From Acidobacteriota bacterium (GTDB taxonomy: Bacteria > Acidobacteriota > Aminicenantia > Aminicenantales > Aminicenantaceae): a stretch of 5,500 bases of DNA. The stretch spans positions 1 to 5,500 of the forward strand of contig JAUWSR010000257.1 of assembly GCA_030609975.1 (NCBI GenBank), read 5' to 3'. The notes beneath the pieces are model-generated. The model ran no database searches and was not told the origin of the DNA. It worked only from the letters and a program-made list of their open reading frames with translations. This document shows positions 1 through 5,500 of the stretch, piece by piece. The position numbers were made by a program, and so were the translations under genes. Position 1 is the stretch's first letter, and each line of letters begins with the position of its first letter.

Positions 1-1
1 A

Positions 2-454
2 GATGACGAGACTAAGGCGGAGCTTCTCTCGATCATTAACGGAGTCACTGATTTCAGCGCTATATCACGGCGTGTTATAGAACGATTTTGCAAAAACTTG
101 ACACCTGCCCAATGTGAAAAGTTTGATAATGTCTTCCAACGCCTGCTTCGCGTCTCTTCGATAAAAAAAATGGGACGTTATAGAGCGGAGAGATTCGACT
201 ATCTCGAAGAAGAGATCACTGGAAATACGGCGATCGTTAAAACAATCGCTTACTACAAAGACGATGACATCCATTTGAATTATCATTTAGAGCGTTTACA
301 AGGTCAAAGGATGGTCCACAACTATATCGTCGACGATGTGAACACGATCCTCAATTACACAAAACAATTCATTCGCCTTTTTGCCCGCAGTACATACGAA
401 ACGATCATAAAGCGTTTGGAGCAGAAAATTGCGGAATATGAAAAAGAATACTAA
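2..454 (+). CDS. mlaC: MlaC/Ttg2D-family periplasmic phospholipid-binding protein, C-terminal part
   Basis: The gene runs in from the left edge, so its start and signal peptide are not visible. The 150 visible residues fit the Tol_Tol_Ttg2 (MlaC) family: a 'DFxxISRRVI' helix (residues 17-26), the TPAQ..KF segment (34-41), a beta-rich middle with 'GNTAIVKT' (about 74-81), and the conserved end 'VDDVNTILNYTKQF' (about 110-123) followed by a last helix. MlaC proteins carry phospholipid through the periplasm between the outer-membrane MlaA complex and the inner-membrane MlaFEDB ABC transporter. The tryptophan common before the 'V.DV' strand appears to be replaced here ('QRMVHNYIVDDV'). The protein ends in a charged tail rich in Glu, Lys and Tyr. 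The other mla genes, if present, would lie to the left. A paralogue alternative is HpnM, the Ttg2-like protein of hopanoid clusters, which matters because an HpnN-like transporter is next door. The family is fairly certain; the choice between MlaC and HpnM is not. Confidence 0.77.
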   Translation, partial: DDETKAELLSIINGVTDFSAISRRVIERFCKNLTPAQCEKFDNVFQRLLRVSSIKKMGRYRAERFDYLEEEITGNTAIVKTIAYYKDDDIHLNYHLERLQGQRMVHNYIVDDVNTILNYTKQFIRLFARSTYETIIKRLEQKIAEYEKEY

Positions 455-467
455 AAGTTGTCGAAGT

Positions 468-2858
468 TCATCCCTTCTTTTTCTTGTCTAACAAATTGAG
501 CACCCCGGGAAGCAGAAAAAGTGTTGTCAACCAGGTACTCAGCAAGCCCAGACAAGCCAGAAAGCCAATAGAGCGAAGGCCGGGATGCCGTGAAAAGGCG
601 ATACCCAAGTAGCTGCAGATCGTCGTCGCTGTCGTGAGTGACAGCGTCCCAAAGAGCTCTTTTTGTGTGGCAAGTGTGTTCCACCCCATTTCAAGCCAAC
701 GTCGATAGTAGTGGACACCGTCATCGATGCCTATTCCGATCAATGTGGGAAAAACCACGATGTTGAAAAAGTTTAATCTTATGCCAAAAACAACCATCAA
801 TCCGGACATCAAAGCCATCCCGGAAATGAGCGGCATCACGATCCATAAAGCCTGAGGAAAGGACCGCTGCTGCCAGAAGATAAGCAGGAAAATTCCCAAA
901 AATGTAAAAATAATAAGCCGCGGTCCCTCTTCAGTAACGATCCCCATAACTTCCGCGATGATGGTTGTGTCTCCGAAAGGACCGATAACTTCGCTGGAAA
1001 TCTCGAGGTCATAAAGTTCATTGGCAAAGGCGGCGGCATCTTTGCCATTCTGCTTTTTCCCTCTGATGTAGACAGGAACAATGTAATAGTCCGCATATCT
1101 TTGTGAGATCAACCTGTAGGTGAATGTCTCCGGCAGTTCACCAAAGTCAGGAGACCGGGGAGGAGGGTCCCAGTCGCGGATTTCAGAGATCAGCTTTTGG
1201 TAATCCGGATCGTCCACTCTCCTTATCCACCGACCTGAGACACTCTCTTTGATCTCGGCAATCAAGGAAAGCCGTGCCTGCGTTTCCTGTTCATCTGGAG
1301 AAAGGCTCCGGATACTCTCATACTTCAAGATCTGACTTTGAGGATTTTCACTGCGTGATTTCTCCAGTGCAATTAACAGCTCGTCGAGTTCAGTGAGGCC
1401 TTCAGCCACAAACAGAGCCCCGGGTGAGCGCCTACTTTCATAAACAGCCTTGTAACGATCGTGAATACCCTCTTCCTGCGGAATATCGACATCCATTTGG
1501 CTGAAATCGAAATCAAATTTCAATCCCGCTCCGGCTAAAATCAAGGCGACCATAATGACGACACAAAGAGCCAGAGAGGCCTTTTTTCCCGGAACACCTA
1601 TCCTAGATCCCTCTCTTGTATCCGGCTTTAGCCACCGGATTTTTACACCAAGAGATATAATGGCAGGAAGGAATACCATAACGGACAATAGAACGATAAG
1701 AATCGAATACCCGCCAATGATCCCGAATTCGGAAAATCCTCTGAAGTTGGAAGATGCCAGGACAAACAAGGCTAAAGCCGTGGTAAAGCCGGACACAAGA
1801 ACAGATCTGCCCGTCGAGACAAAAGTGGTCACCAAGGCCTCCTCAGCCGGCTTATGGGGCCATTCATTTAGAAATCGCCTGAGGAGATGGATGGAGAAAT
1901 CGATACCCAATCCGAATGAAACAAGCAGCAGAAAGGAGGTGATGGTATTTAAGCTCTTCGCAAACAAGGGAATGGTACCGAATGCAAGCACCAGGCCTAT
2001 CCCCAAGGGCAATAGGATGAAGGGAATGACCCTGACACTTCGGAAGCCGATAAAAAGCATCAGAGTAAGCATAACCGCCACGATCGCCCCTGAACGCACG
2101 AGATCGCTTATGATAAAACTGTAATGCTTGAGATCATTTTTCAATGATCCGGTGAGCCCTGCCCACACGGCAAATTCGGCGCGGATATTTTCGAGGAGGC
2201 CCTCAAGCCGGCGGGATAAGAGGCTGATATCGCCCATGTTGGAGATACCTTTTGCCGGATAGATCTTGATGGCCATGGTCTGCCCATCCTCACTTTGATG
2301 ATATTGAGGAAGGTCGAGATACCTCACCATTCGTCTTATTTCTCTTTTGTTCCCTCGATCGTCTCCTTCACTATCGGGTTTGTCCTCACTCAGCAGATCA
2401 TCCCCCATGGGGCTGAATTGAGCCTCAAGCTTGAGCAGAGATTCCAGGACATTGTCTAAGTCCTCCACAGAGAGAAGCAGACACCCGTATTTTTTAATAA
2501 AATCCCGGGGATTTTGATATTCAACGGCCTCAACCTCTTCGAGCTCCAGGACTCTCTCTAAGGTGGCATGGAAGGCGGACAACAGCTTCTTGCGGTCTAC
2601 ACTTTCCAGCAGCACGGTAAAATATCCCCCACTCCCGGTTACGATGTCGCGGATCTGATTTTTCTGAACAACGACTCGGTTGTCTTCGGACAACAATCGG
2701 AGGAGATTCGTATCCAACCTCAATCGGTTCAATTGCTGCGCAGCAGGAAGGCAAACCACTAGGGCTAAAGCCAGAACAAAAAAAGGATGTCGAAAGGAAA
2801 ATCTACAAATACTTCGAATAAGAGTGCTATACAAATTTTGCATATGTTTCTGGGACAT
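468..2858 (-). CDS. RND superfamily (MMPL/HpnN-like) lipid exporter, 796 aa
   Basis: This is a complete inner-membrane RND transporter with an internally duplicated plan. The first half has TM1 (about 24-42), a large periplasmic loop (43-254) and TM2-6 (about 255-402). The second half has TM7 (about 427-446), a second loop (447-647) and TM8-12 (about 648-788). Equivalent motifs occur in TM4 ('GLGIDFSIHLLRRF', 316-329) and TM10 ('GIGIDDGVHYYRRW', 708-721); their Asp residues (320, 712, 713) are candidates for proton coupling. Proteins of this MMPL type, including the hopanoid transporter HpnN, move lipids or other hydrophobic molecules out of the inner membrane. The length is close to, or slightly under, that of HpnN-like proteins. 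An acidic, probably disordered stretch (about 152-169) interrupts the first loop. The protein ends in a basic KKKKG tail. The ATG at 2858 has no strong Shine-Dalgarno sequence, and Met6 (2843) is an alternative start. The stop lies 13 bases from the convergent MlaC-like gene. The family is secure; the substrate is unknown. Confidence 0.88.
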   Translation of the reverse strand: MSQKHMQNLYSTLIRSICRFSFRHPFFVLALALVVCLPAAQQLNRLRLDTNLLRLLSEDNRVVVQKNQIRDIVTGSGGYFTVLLESVDRKKLLSAFHATLERVLELEEVEAVEYQNPRDFIKKYGCLLLSVEDLDNVLESLLKLEAQFSPMGDDLLSEDKPDSEGDDRGNKREIRRMVRYLDLPQYHQSEDGQTMAIKIYPAKGISNMGDISLLSRRLEGLLENIRAEFAVWAGLTGSLKNDLKHYSFIISDLVRSGAIVAVMLTLMLFIGFRSVRVIPFILLPLGIGLVLAFGTIPLFAKSLNTITSFLLLVSFGLGIDFSIHLLRRFLNEWPHKPAEEALVTTFVSTGRSVLVSGFTTALALFVLASSNFRGFSEFGIIGGYSILIVLLSVMVFLPAIISLGVKIRWLKPDTREGSRIGVPGKKASLALCVVIMVALILAGAGLKFDFDFSQMDVDIPQEEGIHDRYKAVYESRRSPGALFVAEGLTELDELLIALEKSRSENPQSQILKYESIRSLSPDEQETQARLSLIAEIKESVSGRWIRRVDDPDYQKLISEIRDWDPPPRSPDFGELPETFTYRLISQRYADYYIVPVYIRGKKQNGKDAAAFANELYDLEISSEVIGPFGDTTIIAEVMGIVTEEGPRLIIFTFLGIFLLIFWQQRSFPQALWIVMPLISGMALMSGLMVVFGIRLNFFNIVVFPTLIGIGIDDGVHYYRRWLEMGWNTLATQKELFGTLSLTTATTICSYLGIAFSRHPGLRSIGFLACLGLLSTWLTTLFLLPGVLNLLDKKKKG

Positions 2859-2896
2859 TCTAGCACGAGACTCGACAATTTTCGAATGAGGACAAG

Positions 2897-2925
2897 ATGA
2901 TACACGCTACGGTTAGATTTTTAAA
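2897..2925 (-). promoter_or_regulatory. Weak candidate promoter for the RND exporter gene
   Basis: Read on the minus strand, TTTAAA (2925-2920) is followed after 17 bases by TATCAT (2902-2897), which match the sigma70 consensus boxes at 4 of 6 and 5 of 6 positions. Transcription would begin near 2890, giving a leader of about 30 bases before the ATG at 2858. The region is AT-rich enough for such matches to arise by chance, so this is only a candidate. Confidence 0.27.
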
Positions 2926-2960
2926 TGAATTGACAGGATGAGAATGATTGAACCCTTACA

Positions 2961-2997
2961 TGTCATTGCGAGCCTCTGTAGGAGGCGAAGCAATCTC
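2961..2997. repeat. REP-like extragenic palindrome (TGTCATTGCGAG...GAAGCAATCTC type)
   Basis: The element starts TGTCATTGCGAG (2961-2972) and ends GGCGAAGCAATCTC (about 2984-2997). It folds as an outer stem ATTGC/GCAAT (2965-2969 with 2990-2994), a small internal loop (GA against GAA) and an inner stem GCCTC/GAGGC (2972-2976 with 2982-2986) closed by the five-base loop TGTAG. Elements with the same two ends and a variable middle are known as dispersed, high-copy extragenic repeats in several bacterial phyla, including Deltaproteobacteria. Only one copy lies in this window, so its repetitive nature is inferred from that family resemblance. It lies between divergent genes and is not placed like a terminator: neither neighbouring gene ends here and no T-run follows. 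Confidence 0.7.
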
Positions 2998-3021
2998 AAC
3001 TCGTGAATAGTCCAGGTCATC

Positions 3022-3042
3022 AAAAATTAGCCAATAATTTTT
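3022..3042. promoter_or_regulatory. Perfect 8-bp inverted repeat, candidate operator
   Basis: AAAAATTA (3022-3029) and TAATTTTT (3035-3042) are exact reverse complements around the five-base spacer GCCAA. The stem contains only A-T pairs, so as an RNA hairpin it would be weak. No gene ends nearby on either strand, which argues against a terminator. As double-stranded DNA it is a symmetric site just upstream of the proposed rightward promoter and could bind a dimeric regulator. This role is inferred. Confidence 0.38.
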
Positions 3043-3055
3043 ATGTGGCAAGGAA

Positions 3056-3075
3056 AAATCCATACGATTGGATTT
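3056..3075. promoter_or_regulatory. Perfect 7-bp inverted repeat overlapping the -35 box, candidate operator
   Basis: AAATCCA (3056-3062) and TGGATTT (3069-3075) are exact reverse complements separated by six bases, forming a 20-bp dyad. Its right arm covers most of the proposed -35 hexamer TTGGAT (3068-3073). A dimeric repressor bound here would block RNA polymerase at the tolC-like promoter. The symmetry and overlap are seen directly; the regulator and the direction of control are inferred. Confidence 0.42.
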
Positions 3076-3104
3076 ATTACAGCCGTTTTTTATTATATTA
3101 TACT
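3068..3104 (+). promoter_or_regulatory. Sigma70-like promoter for the tolC-like and glycosyltransferase genes
   Basis: The best pairing is TTGGAT (3068-3073), a 17-base spacer and TATTAT (3091-3096), matching consensus at 3 and 5 of 6 positions. A second -10-like box, TATACT (3099-3104), lies just downstream but has no good -35 partner at the right distance. Transcription would start near 3103-3111, leaving a leader of about 30-40 bases that contains the ribosome site at 3131. The placement fits the signal-peptide start at 3143 and speaks against translation from the TTG at 3068. Confidence 0.5.
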
Positions 3105-3130
3105 GTTTTCAGAGAACGCAAAATTGCCTA

Positions 3131-3136
3131 GAGAGG
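3131..3136 (+). promoter_or_regulatory. Ribosome binding site that fixes the tolC-like start
   Basis: GAGAGG lies six bases before the ATG at 3143. The frame stays open upstream to a TTG at 3068, but that TTG lies within the proposed -35 box, and the extra 25 residues would bury the signal peptide. The ribosome site therefore supports 3143 as the start. Confidence 0.72.
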
Positions 3137-3142
3137 TTTCCC

Positions 3143-4528
3143 ATGAGGAAAAAGATCTGTTTTATCATATTATTTGTCCTGGTTGGTTCCATTCACCAGG
3201 CTCAGGAAAAGCCAGGCAACAGCTACACACTCGATTCGGCTATCGCCATGGCCATCCAACGAAATCCCTCCTTCAAGGCAGCTCAGTTGGACGTGAGCAG
3301 TGCCAATATGGACATAATAAAAGGACGCATAAAAAAGTATGTACCCGGCTTGACAGCCAACATGGATTTTGGCCTCGTCCCCGGAGCAAGAGGCGACATT
3401 TTCAATTCGCCGGACAAACAGACAGACCTGGATGACCTGGGGCTTTTCTATAAATTCGACCTTGCGCTGACACTCCCCCTGTTCACGTTCGGTAGGATAT
3501 CCTCAACGCTGGATGCGGCTAAGCATAACCTTGGGATCGAGGAGTCCAGAAGAGACTTTGCCCAGGCGGAACTTTCCTATCGGGTCGTACAGGCTTACTG
3601 GGGGCTGTCTTCAGCACTTAAAACAGAATCTCTGGCTAAAAGCTCCATGGAAAGTTTTGAAGAGCTTCTTTCTGAGATCCAGAAACGCTTAGAAAATGAA
3701 GATTCCGAGATCGACGACTCCGATTATCTGGAAGCTAAAAGCTACTGGATCGATATTGAAAGTATAAAGCAGGAGAGCATTCGACAAAAAAGCCTCGCAC
3801 AATATACTTTCAACGCTCTTTTGGATAGAAATCCGAATGATCAAATTGTGATTGCAAACGAAACCGCTCCACAATTAAAGCTGGAGGAAAATGTTCAAGA
3901 AAAGCTCATCCAGATGGCTTACAGGTACCGGCCTGAAATCCAAGGTCTAAACTCTGGTCTCAATGCCATTTTGGCAAAAAAAAGGATAACACAGAGCAAA
4001 AGACTGCCGGCTTTTTTCATCGCCGCAGGACTGAGTTACGCCCATGCCGGAAATCGCCAGGACCAAACCAATCCCTTTGCTGTCGACAACTTTAACTACA
4101 GATATTTCGGAGCTCAATTTGGTTTCAAATGGAGCCCGGATATACTCTTTCACAACGCTGAAATTAAAAAAAATCAATACCAATATCAGGCCGTACAGGA
4201 AAAAATGAGGGCCCTCAAAGCAAAAATCGGTTTGGAGACGAATCAAGCCTACCTCGAGGTGAAAAGAAATCATGCCCTGCTCTTGGCAGCCAAGGAATCT
4301 TTAGGCGCAGCCAAAACCTGGCTTAGGATCAGCTTAGATAATTGGAATATGGGTTTGGGGGAGGCCTACCGGTTGCTCCGGGCTTATCAGGCTTATTACC
4401 GCCTGCGTGGAACTGAGATCGAGCGAGAATATGAATACAATGTTTCTTTAGCAAAAATGGCCTATACCCTTGGTGATATAGATCTATATCTCGAATGGAT
4501 GAGGTATGGAGAGGTTACATTTGAATAA
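3143..4528 (+). CDS. TolC-family outer-membrane efflux/secretion channel, 461 aa
   Basis: The protein opens with a typical export signal, MRKK plus a hydrophobic core, with likely cleavage after HQA (residue 20). It then shows the two-repeat OEP plan. Repeat one has 'LDSAIAMAIQRNPSFKAA' (30-47), a strand pair with 'LPLFTFGRI' (111-119) and long helices (about 124-228). Repeat two begins at 'LIQMAYRYRPEIQGL' (255-269), with strands around 290-335 and helices to about 443. Trimers of such proteins form a barrel in the outer membrane and a helical tunnel in the periplasm, working with an inner-membrane pump and an adaptor. The length is normal. The first predicted periplasmic turn is strikingly acidic (NEDSEIDDSD, 185-194) instead of the usual small, Gly-containing motif; the second, 'MGLGEAYRLLRAYQAYYRL' (403-421), is more ordinary. 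No pump or adaptor gene adjoins it in the window. A glycosyltransferase follows after 17 bases, suggesting a role in surface glycan or envelope export. The family is clear; the partner and cargo are unknown. Confidence 0.87.
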   Translation: MRKKICFIILFVLVGSIHQAQEKPGNSYTLDSAIAMAIQRNPSFKAAQLDVSSANMDIIKGRIKKYVPGLTANMDFGLVPGARGDIFNSPDKQTDLDDLGLFYKFDLALTLPLFTFGRISSTLDAAKHNLGIEESRRDFAQAELSYRVVQAYWGLSSALKTESLAKSSMESFEELLSEIQKRLENEDSEIDDSDYLEAKSYWIDIESIKQESIRQKSLAQYTFNALLDRNPNDQIVIANETAPQLKLEENVQEKLIQMAYRYRPEIQGLNSGLNAILAKKRITQSKRLPAFFIAAGLSYAHAGNRQDQTNPFAVDNFNYRYFGAQFGFKWSPDILFHNAEIKKNQYQYQAVQEKMRALKAKIGLETNQAYLEVKRNHALLLAAKESLGAAKTWLRISLDNWNMGLGEAYRLLRAYQAYYRLRGTEIEREYEYNVSLAKMAYTLGDIDLYLEWMRYGEVTFE

Positions 4529-4532
4529 AAGC

Positions 4533-4536
4533 AGGA
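4533..4536 (+). promoter_or_regulatory. Ribosome binding site of the glycosyltransferase gene
   Basis: AGGA lies nine bases before the ATG at 4546, in the 17-base gap after the tolC-like stop. An in-frame TGA at 4522-4524 and the absence of any other start codon after it make 4546 the first possible start. No terminator fits in the gap, which supports co-transcription with the gene upstream. Confidence 0.5.
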
Positions 4537-4545
4537 ACGGCCGGC

Positions 4546-5500
4546 ATGCGTAGGTTTCTTTACATCACGCCTTACTTTCCGCCCCAGAAGAAGGTCGGAG
4601 CGCTCAGGCCGCTTAAATTTGTTCGACATCTGCCCGAGTACGGTTGGGAGCCAGTCATTCTTTGTGATCTTCGTCTCAACGACGCTATAGACCAAAACCT
4701 TGAAGAGGCCGTGCCCCAAAATATTAAAATTATCCGTAACTATGGATTATTTGCTCGTTATGCCGAGTGGCGCTACCGGCGTGACAACTTTTCCTCTACA
4801 GACGAGGCCCATAGAGATACACGCCGAATTTCAGAACCCCACAGAAAAAAGATTGGCAAAATGCTCCGCCAAAACCTTGGGATACCGGATTTTTCTAAAG
4901 CAACGATCAATCCTGAGCTCGTGACGCTCGGGCGGCACAGCCTGGACATCCGCCACGGTTGCAGGGTCGGGAGAAAGCGCCTCCGGCGTGGAGATATCGA
5001 GGCGATTATGGTCAATGCGGATCCTTTTGCAGCCTTACTCGTTGGCCGCCGCCTATCGCTCGAATTCAACCTGCCCCTCATCCTTGATCTTAGGGACCCT
5101 TGGGCTCCTTGTGACATCCGGCGCAAGCTGCGTCCCCTGCCACAGTTGAGGCTGGTGGACAGACTGGAGCGGCGAGCGATGGAATCAGCAACCAAGGTGA
5201 TTCTTAATACCCAGGAAACGGTTGGAGCCTACAGGAAACAGTATTCCGATTTGCCAGCGGACCGCTTCACACTGATCCGCAATTTTTGCGATCCTGATCT
5301 TATTGCAAATGGGAGTTTTCCTGAACACAACAGATTTACAATGCTTTATCTGGGCAGCTTCCGACGATTTTCAGAGGGCAAGCAGATTGTCCATGCTTTA
5401 GCTGAGCTCAAGCGACGCGGTTTTAACAGCTCTCATTTTCGGCTGCTTATCACAGGAAACATCATTTCTAAGACCCAGGCTCTTACTCACAAGCTTGGCG
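4546..5500 (+). CDS. GT4-like glycosyltransferase, N-terminal part (318 codons, runs off the window)
   Basis: The frame is open from the ATG at 4546 to the window end with no stop. The start 'MRRFLYITPYFPPQ' followed by 'GALRPLKFVRHLPEYGWEPVIL' segments is the usual opening of the first Rossmann domain in GT-B, family 4-type transferases, with the acceptor-side loop after the first strand. Further family marks are 'IEAIMVNADPFAALLVGRRL' near 150-169, 'LILDLRDPW' (178-186), 'ATKVILNTQ' (about 216-224) and the start of the second domain at 'MLYLGSF' (266-272). Such enzymes move a sugar from a nucleotide-sugar donor to a lipid-linked or glycan acceptor at the cytoplasmic face of the inner membrane. 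The donor-binding part with the E-x7-E motif would lie beyond the edge, so activity and sugar cannot be judged. Family members are commonly about 380-430 residues, so most of the protein is visible. It sits 17 bases after the tolC-like gene, probably in one operon, perhaps for exopolysaccharide or lipopolysaccharide synthesis. Confidence 0.83.
   Translation, partial: MRRFLYITPYFPPQKKVGALRPLKFVRHLPEYGWEPVILCDLRLNDAIDQNLEEAVPQNIKIIRNYGLFARYAEWRYRRDNFSSTDEAHRDTRRISEPHRKKIGKMLRQNLGIPDFSKATINPELVTLGRHSLDIRHGCRVGRKRLRRGDIEAIMVNADPFAALLVGRRLSLEFNLPLILDLRDPWAPCDIRRKLRPLPQLRLVDRLERRAMESATKVILNTQETVGAYRKQYSDLPADRFTLIRNFCDPDLIANGSFPEHNRFTMLYLGSFRRFSEGKQIVHALAELKRRGFNSSHFRLLITGNIISKTQALTHKLG

Larger units (their letters stand above)
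2859..3142. other. Divergent intergenic control region between the RND exporter and tolC-like genes
   Basis: This 284-base spacer separates two divergent genes, so promoters for both should lie in it. It is clearly more AT-rich than the flanking genes, especially from 3020 to 3125. In order it holds a weak leftward promoter candidate (2897-2925), a REP-like palindrome (2961-2997), an AT-only 8-bp inverted repeat (3022-3042), a 7-bp inverted repeat (3056-3075) and a rightward promoter (3068-3104) with ribosome binding site (3131-3136). I see no credible small gene in it: short open frames here lack a ribosome site or are extensions of the neighbouring genes. Confidence 0.7.

Noticed and set aside
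98..100. A TTG at 98 as start of the MlaC-like gene
   Set aside because: The reading frame is open to the window edge, and residues upstream of it ('DFSAISRRVI') match the family, so this is an internal Leu codon.
463..483. Possible terminator GAAG...CTTC followed by a T-run between the convergent genes
   Set aside because: The stem is only four base pairs with a seven-base loop, and the T-run is explained by the lysine codons at the end of the RND gene on the opposite strand.
1555..2124. A 189-codon open frame on the plus strand inside the RND exporter gene
   Set aside because: It lies wholly antisense to a well-supported transporter. Its translation is basic, repetitive in Arg, Lys, Thr and Pro, and resembles no family I know.
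2930..2935. A perfect TTGACA hexamer on the plus strand
   Set aside because: No -10-like box lies 16-18 bases downstream, so it does not form a convincing promoter.
3118..3127. Short palindrome GCAA-AA-TTGC in the tolC-like leader
   Set aside because: The arms are only four bases long, which is expected by chance in a sequence of this size.
3068..3142. A TTG start at 3068 adding 25 residues to the TolC-like protein
   Set aside because: The TTG is part of the proposed -35 box. The ATG at 3143 has a good ribosome site and begins a classic signal peptide.
3043..3435. A 130-codon plus-strand frame starting in the spacer and overlapping the tolC-like gene
   Set aside because: Its second half is a His/Arg/Gly-rich out-of-frame reading of the signal peptide and first OEP repeat, and it has no ribosome site.
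4773..5195. A 140-codon open frame on the minus strand inside the glycosyltransferase gene
   Set aside because: Its Arg/Ser-rich translation is typical of an antisense shadow, and the plus-strand frame has clear GT4 motifs over the same bases.
1..5500. CRISPR array, tRNA or rRNA gene, transposase, toxin-antitoxin or phage gene
   Set aside because: I found no spaced direct repeats, cloverleaf or rRNA-like stretches, and none of the real open frames matches such families.

Overview
This window comes from a Gram-negative (diderm) bacterium. Every recognisable gene acts at or across the cell envelope: an MlaC-type periplasmic lipid-carrier protein (3' part only), a two-halved RND/MMPL-family exporter, a TolC-type outer-membrane channel and the start of a GT4-like glycosyltransferase. 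The base composition looks moderate, near 45-50% GC by eye. A REP-like palindrome of the 'TGTCATTGCGAG...GAAGCAATCTC' kind lies between two genes. Such repeats occur in Desulfobacterota (former Deltaproteobacteria), Nitrospirae and some other groups, so a deltaproteobacterial-type host is a reasonable guess but is not proven here.

Layout. Positions 2-454 (+) hold the C-terminal 150 codons of the MlaC/Ttg2D-like protein. Only 13 bases separate its stop from the stop of the convergent exporter gene (468-2858, -), which encodes 796 residues with two copies of the one-plus-five transmembrane plan and two large periplasmic loops. The 284-base divergent spacer (2859-3142) holds the REP-like palindrome, two perfect inverted repeats of 8 and 7 bp and a sigma70-like promoter for the rightward genes. 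The second inverted repeat overlaps the proposed -35 box. Rightward from there are the TolC-family gene (3143-4528, +) with a signal peptide and, 17 bases on, the glycosyltransferase gene (4546 to beyond the window end, +). The two probably share a transcript.

How they may work together. MlaC-like and HpnN-like proteins both move lipids between the two membranes, and Tol/Ttg2-like (HpnM) and RND (HpnN) proteins are neighbours in hopanoid clusters, so the left half looks like an envelope lipid-trafficking neighbourhood. The right half joins an outer-membrane channel to a glycosyltransferase, which suggests surface glycan or glycolipid production and export. No periplasmic adaptor or inner-membrane pump is encoded beside the TolC gene inside the window. 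I see no defence system, CRISPR array, RNA gene, transposase or phage gene. The most unusual features are the divergent control region and the acidic motif in the predicted periplasmic turn of the TolC-like protein.
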